Shown: positions 59,595 through 64,000 of the stretch, one piece after another
Layout: every line of letters starts with the position of its first letter
Position numbering within the stretch: position 1 is the stretch's first letter
From: Rotaria sordida
Taxonomy: Eukaryota; Rotifera; Eurotatoria; Philodinida; Philodinidae
Assembly (NCBI GenBank): GCA_905250125.1
Contig: CAJNOL010000053.1
Location: 186,749 to 250,748, forward strand
Reading direction: 5' to 3'
Length of the DNA: 64,000 nt
The notes under the pieces: generated by a model
What the model saw: only the letters and a program-made list of their open reading frames with translations
Database searches by the model: none
Told to the model about the DNA's origin: nothing
Translations under genes and position numbers: made by a program

Positions 59595-59908
59595 TATTTC
59601 TTTTCTTTTTTGTTTGCTATGGAATTTGTATGCCACTTGTTGCTTATCAAAGACAAACCGAAACCATTAATCCATTTTTATCTTTAGATATCACTAAGCA
59701 ACCTGATTTATTCAACCTAAAACAAATGAAAATTATTTATTACAATAGCTTTAGAAAAAGTAAAATCGATTTAACAATTGCTTTTATTTCTATAGACATT
59801 GAAATTATATTGTCTCTAGTAACTCTTAGCAGTAATGCACTTTGTTTAATTCTTGTTGTTGCCAAGCAATGTGAAGTAAAAAAATGGCTGACGAGAAAGA
59901 AAAGTTAA
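59588..59908 (+). CDS. Possible small two-helix membrane protein, head-to-head with ODAD2
   Basis: ATG at 59588 opens 106 codons ([20 protein letters not shown]...). One hydrophobic helix lies at the start and a second (IAFISIDIEIILSLVTL, then CLILVVA) near the end, with a basic tail ending WLTRKKS. Composition and codon use look protein-like, and the frame is open further upstream to 59456. Its ATG overlaps the ODAD2 start codon region (59592-59594) on the other strand. No family recognised. It could be a real gene, an exon of a longer plus-strand gene, or chance. Confidence 0.35.
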   Translation: MALFLFFFVCYGICMPLVAYQRQTETINPFLSLDITKQPDLFNLKQMKIIYYNSFRKSKIDLTIAFISIDIEIILSLVTLSSNALCLILVVAKQCEVKKWLTRKKS

Positions 59909-62097
59909 TCAATCAGTTAAACATATTAATTAGAATTAATGATCAAATTTTTAGATAGTTTCATTTAATAAAAGAAAAAATGAATGATTAAGAGAATTAC
60001 AATAATAAAATTGTTATTTATTCTTAAAAAAAATGGACATAAAAAAAGTCTTTTTCACGACTTCTGGTATGAAACAAGAACAGTCTGACATTACTGAACT
60101 GAAATAACAGCTGAAAGAAAACATAGAAATCATTATTTTTAATTAAAATGAATCTTTATTTATCAATATTCTAATTATTCTAGTAAATTTGAACAAAATT
60201 ACATTAGATGATTGCACAATCGTTCGTCAATTCTAATGAGTAGGAAGTTCTTATTGAGAGGAACCTTCCCCTTTCCCGAAATGTTAAGATCAAAATTTTT
60301 TCGATTTTTGGTTTTTCATCGCTAATATCGCTTCATAATGTCGTCTATCAAATACCATATAAATGCGAACTTTTCGTTGTTCGTTAGTACTTTTATTAAA
60401 CCCAACTCTCGAAATCCGTAGCAGAAAACTTCGTGCTGCAATGATTGTTTATATCCAAAATTCTTCTGACGATAATGATTATTTTTCATTCCAAAAGTGC
60501 TAGGAGAATGGAACATGGATCTTTAACGTCAATGAACATAGCCAGTTGTCGATCACTTTAGTAGGAGAAAAAAAGTCATGATACATACAGGATAATTTGT
60601 TTTACGTTAAAAAATGAAGTATAGAGCTTTGCGCGGGAAGGAAACTTTTGCCATACTGATTGAGATCTATCTGCCTTGAAAACTTCATAATTTTTTGTCG
60701 AGTCATTCCTGAGAATCTCTTCAAAAGAGGGACATCCCCTTAAACAAATTCTAAATGAAAGATGGTAGCAGTATTTTATATATACTTTTACAATTTGAAA
60801 TAAAAGGTTAAAACAACGAATAAATGAAACATAATCTTAATCAAAAATTCTCAAGACAAATAAATAGAAATGTCAATAGACAATTTTGTAATGATGTTTT
60901 TATTTTTTCTTTCTCTTTTTTAATCAAAATTCAAACCGAACAGATTCGTTAACGATGATAAAACAATCTAAAATCATTGACAAACTATTGACACAAAAAT
61001 CATTTTTCTAAATATTTCAATTCAATAAATAGAATTTTCTCAAATTTGAAATGAACTACAAAGATTTAACTGATTTCTATATGTCTTTACAAAAATAGTA
61101 AATCTGTCTGCTTTTGTTCAATTGAATATAAAATAATCAAGCGAATTATAATTTTGCTCTTTGATAGTTAGAAAATTGACACGGACAGCATCAACTACTT
61201 GATGAATTTCATAACCAAAAACAACAACAGCAAAGATCGATGAGTGCTTCAGTAAATAAAACGAAAATACATTAATAAAAATATTTTTTCTTGTAAATAC
61301 ACAATATGTCTAAACGGATTTACGTTCATTAATAAACTGTACTATGAAAAGTTCTTATTAATATACATAATGAAAAACAATCGTTCATCTGTAAAATAAT
61401 ACTATTTGTTTATTTTATTGATTTTATAAAATCATTAGAGATCCTGTATATAAACAATAAATAAAAAGAGTCTATCATTAATAACAGTTTTTGAAAAAAA
61501 ACTGTGTTCTTTAAAAGAATTCTAGTTGAAAATTTCATGATGATTAAATTATGTTTTCCTGAAAGCATAGTTTCAATATATTATTAAATTACAAATATAA
61601 CTTTTGTCGGACATTGTTGGTCCTTTTTCATACATAAGAATCCTATTGTTTGATCTGCTATGAAAGGAAGACAAAGAAAATTATTAATTTTATTAAGTTC
61701 TTTTCTTTATCGCAACAAGGTAGCTGCACGACGATGCAATCAGTTGCTTTTTTTATCCTGTTACGTACGACGACGTGCATAGTCTGAGTTTTTTTTCACA
61801 TACATTCCTTTTTAACATGTATCATTAAGTATTGAAACATTTTTATAAGTATTGCTTTCTCTTCTTTTTTTATTCTATTGTTCTAAGGTTGTTTCTTTTT
61901 ACTATATGTTTGATAATCTCGGATTCTATACACAATGAATAATGTTTAACATGATAAACGAAAGAATAATCGGTTTGTTTTCTTGAACATTCTTGAGAAA
62001 ATTTGAAAAAATAATAAAAAATATACAATACATTATTTGTTGGTCGTTATAACTTTTATTCGAATTTTATGTTCATTGATTTTTGTAGATTCGATTG
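59909..62097. other. Intergenic DNA upstream of CCDC92
   Basis: The part from 60.2 to 60.8 kb is less AT-rich and has a 64-codon minus frame (60322-60516), perhaps an old repeat. The rest is AT-rich. No supported gene. A TTTTTGTAG acceptor signal ends at 62088, ten bases before the CCDC92 start. Confidence 0.5.
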
Positions 62098-63125
62098 ATG
62101 TCTAACACAAAATTGCTTTCAACGGATACTAGTGTTTTAACTCAACGATTGCAAAATGCTGAAAAGTCCATAATATTTCTTCAACGCGAACATGCATCAA
62201 CATTAGCTAGTCTTCATGAAGAAATCACCAAATTGCAACAGGAATATAGTGGTTAGTATATAATGTTCGATTATTTGTTTTTTGTTTCATACGTCTATCG
62301 TAACATTTAAGATTTGACATTTCAATTAACGATTGGTGGTACTGTAATTAATTCTGTAGATGATAGTAAGTAATAACTACAAATAAAAAGTTTATGAATC
62401 TTCCATTATTCAAAATAATTGAAGGTAAAATTCGAAAAACGGTTGAACAACTTGAAAATGAATTATATCAATATAAAGATAAAATAAAAGATTTAAATGA
62501 AAATTTAGAAGAAAAAGAAAAACTTTTAAAAGATTATGAAAATCGTCTTATTGTAAATGATCGTAAACATGCATTAGAATTACATAAACAATATGATAAA
62601 CAACGAGAACTTAAAATTGAACTTGAACATCGTTCAATATTAATTGCAGAACTTACAAATCAATTACATCGGGAAAAACAACATCAACAAAGTGTACGAA
62701 ATCGTATTCAACTTGGACAAATTCTTTTACCTAATAAACCAACTAAATTAAAATATAACGATGAACAACAACAACAACAACTTTTGCCATCCAACCGTCA
62801 TATATCGAAACGTTCATCATCCCCAAGTAATCAAAGTAGTACTGATCAAGAATTAACAAAAGTTTTGTTTATTGGACGACGTCCAACTCCTCCACAACAA
62901 TTGCAACTAATTTCATCTAAAAATATAGAGTCACACAATGAACAATTATATACCAAACGTCAACGTCAGTTACTAAACAGTCATACAGAAAATATGGATT
63001 TAAATAAAATCACATCATCACGACCAACAAATAAATTATCAACTGTTCTACCGCCTATTGTCAGTAAAAAAATGCCACTTAAAGCATTTGCTACAATAAC
63101 ACTTCAACGCGAAGGCGATGCTTGA
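62098..63125 (+). CDS. CCDC92: CCDC92-like coiled-coil protein
   Basis: A coiled-coil protein; vertebrate CCDC92 has been linked to centrioles and cilia (family knowledge). Exons 62098-62251, possibly a 6-nt exon 62360-62365, and 62425-63125; 284 aa without or 286 aa with the microexon. Residues 1-51 hold the diagnostic FLQREHASTLASLHEEI near residue 27. A coiled coil then runs to about residue 150 (KDLNENLEEKEKLLKDYENR, ELEHRSILIAELTNQLH). The C-terminal half is Ser/Gln-rich with a polyQ run, GRRPTPPQQ and LPPIVSKK. The last exon stays open 5' of its acceptor, which could give a false start at 62394. Confidence 0.88.
62360..62365 (+). CDS. CCDC92: Candidate 6-nt microexon of CCDC92
   Basis: ATGATA lies between TTCTGTAG and GTAAGTAA. 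Inclusion adds two codons and keeps the frame (Gly codon becomes Asp-Asp-Ser). Downstream intron length would be 59 nt, normal for this genome. Without it the intron is 173 nt. Confidence 0.4.
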
Positions 63126-64000
63126 AAAAATATTATCATTTAATGTCTGTTTGGTTGTATGTATAGAAGATAGAATTAAGCGAGCAGTTTTTCTTTATTC
63201 TTGTTTCTTTTTTTCTTTATGAAATTATTTTTCTGCTTGATTTTTTTTTTCGAGTTACAATAATAATGTTTCTTTTTTGACAGAAAAAAGTGAATATCGC
63301 ATATAAAAGATCTACATTGCAGAATACTTAGAAGGTTTAGAAGCACAATTGACTTCTCGGAACACCAAGTTTTTCATTTTTTTTTTCGCGCTATATTTCG
63401 AGGTCAACTATAAACTTAACAGAAAATTGTACATATCTATCAGAGAACAAGGTTTCTTAGGCTTTTACATATATGTTCATTTATCAGATCAAGTAGATTA
63501 ATAGTTAGGTAGAGAGAAGATCATATCCTATACATGTTTAAGACATATTGAATTAGTGATTAGTTTATTATAAGAAAATATTTCCACATTTTAAGAATTG
63601 TTACTAAATGTCTAACGGATTTTATATACGAAAAATATGTCTGTTGATTATGAATACTTGGTTTTCGTGACATATCTTCACTTATGCATAGTACTTCATT
63701 TACATTGATGAGATCAAAAGAAAATAGAGGCATATATTCACGTATAATAAATCATTGAAAACAATACCTTTTTTTAATTTTCTACAAATGAAAATGTATT
63801 GATTTAAATGTTGAAAAATTATTGAAATTCAACAAGAAATAGGAATAGAGCGTAGAGAATATAAATTTCTATTCTTCAAATTCAATATCATGTTCTTCTT
63901 TAACATTCAGCATTCATAAGTTGCCTAATTGTAGCTCGGATACAAATCTAGACTTAAGAGCCTAGTGTTCTATAATAAAATTTAAGTAAAATCATTGTTA
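63126..64000. other. 3' flank of CCDC92, no gene seen
   Basis: AT-rich sequence to the end of the window. No ORF, repeat or RNA gene recognised. Confidence 0.55.

Noticed and set aside
60322..60516. 64-codon minus-strand frame as a gene
   Set aside because: Composition is ordinary but no motif, splice signal or partner exon is seen; could be part of an old repeat.
1..64000. tRNA, rRNA, CRISPR or bacterial-type operon
   Set aside because: No B-box-like tRNA segments, rRNA motifs or regular short repeats with spacers were noticed by eye on either strand; a tRNAscan/Rfam run would settle this.

Overview
The window is AT-rich eukaryotic (animal) DNA. The genes are split by many very short introns, mostly about 45-70 nt with GT..AG ends, and their closest recognisable relatives are metazoan: TASK K+ channel, Rap1GAP, RNF217, the outer-arm dynein docking protein ODAD2/ARMC4, the SHIPPO-repeat protein ODF3 and CCDC92. 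Tiny introns, AT-rich codon use and motile-cilium genes suit a small invertebrate. A bdelloid rotifer is my best guess, but that is inference. All gene models were spliced by hand from the sequence. For nine genes the whole exon chain closes in one frame (the ENTPD4/7 chain only from its first visible exon).

Layout. 1-3 kb: no gene, one inverted-repeat element. 3.0-12.4 kb (-): Rap1GAP, with up to five alternative first exons. 14.6-20.8 kb (+): DNA topoisomerase II, 21 exons, 1575 aa, convergent with 21.2-24.6 kb (-): a TASK-type two-pore K+ channel of 462 aa. 24.6-28.8 kb: low-complexity non-coding DNA. 28.8-30.8 kb (+): RNF217-like RBR ubiquitin ligase. 30.8-40.2 kb: gene desert with a decayed non-LTR reverse transcriptase and three related foldback elements. 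One of these carries two copies of a GC-richer hairpin repeat. 40.25-40.8 kb (+): GTF2H5 (TFIIH) followed 12 nt later by a frameshifted SNRNP25-like (U11/U12 snRNP) frame. 42.5-43.0 kb (-) and 44.1-44.4 kb (-): two small unrecognised multi-exon genes. 45.7 kb: a 100-N assembly gap. 46.9-50.4 kb (+): ENTPD4/7-type Golgi/lysosomal apyrase, with the N-terminus not found. 52.8-53.8 kb (-): ODF3/CIMAP1A. 55.2-59.6 kb (-): ODAD2/ARMC4. 62.1-63.1 kb (+): CCDC92-like.

The neighbours do not form one pathway. ODF3 and ODAD2 are both axonemal, GTF2H5 and the SNRNP25-like frame are both nuclear RNA-machinery parts, and the rest is general cell biology. The most notable signals are three DNA transposons sitting in otherwise tiny introns, where removing element plus target-site duplication restores a 52-71 nt intron; the nested TIR elements in ODAD2; the cluster of phase-matched first exons of Rap1GAP; the foldback family at 35-40 kb; and 3' splice-site signals just before several start codons, as expected for spliced-leader trans-splicing. 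I saw no CRISPR array, rRNA, tRNA or prokaryote-like operon, and no convincing new multi-gene system.
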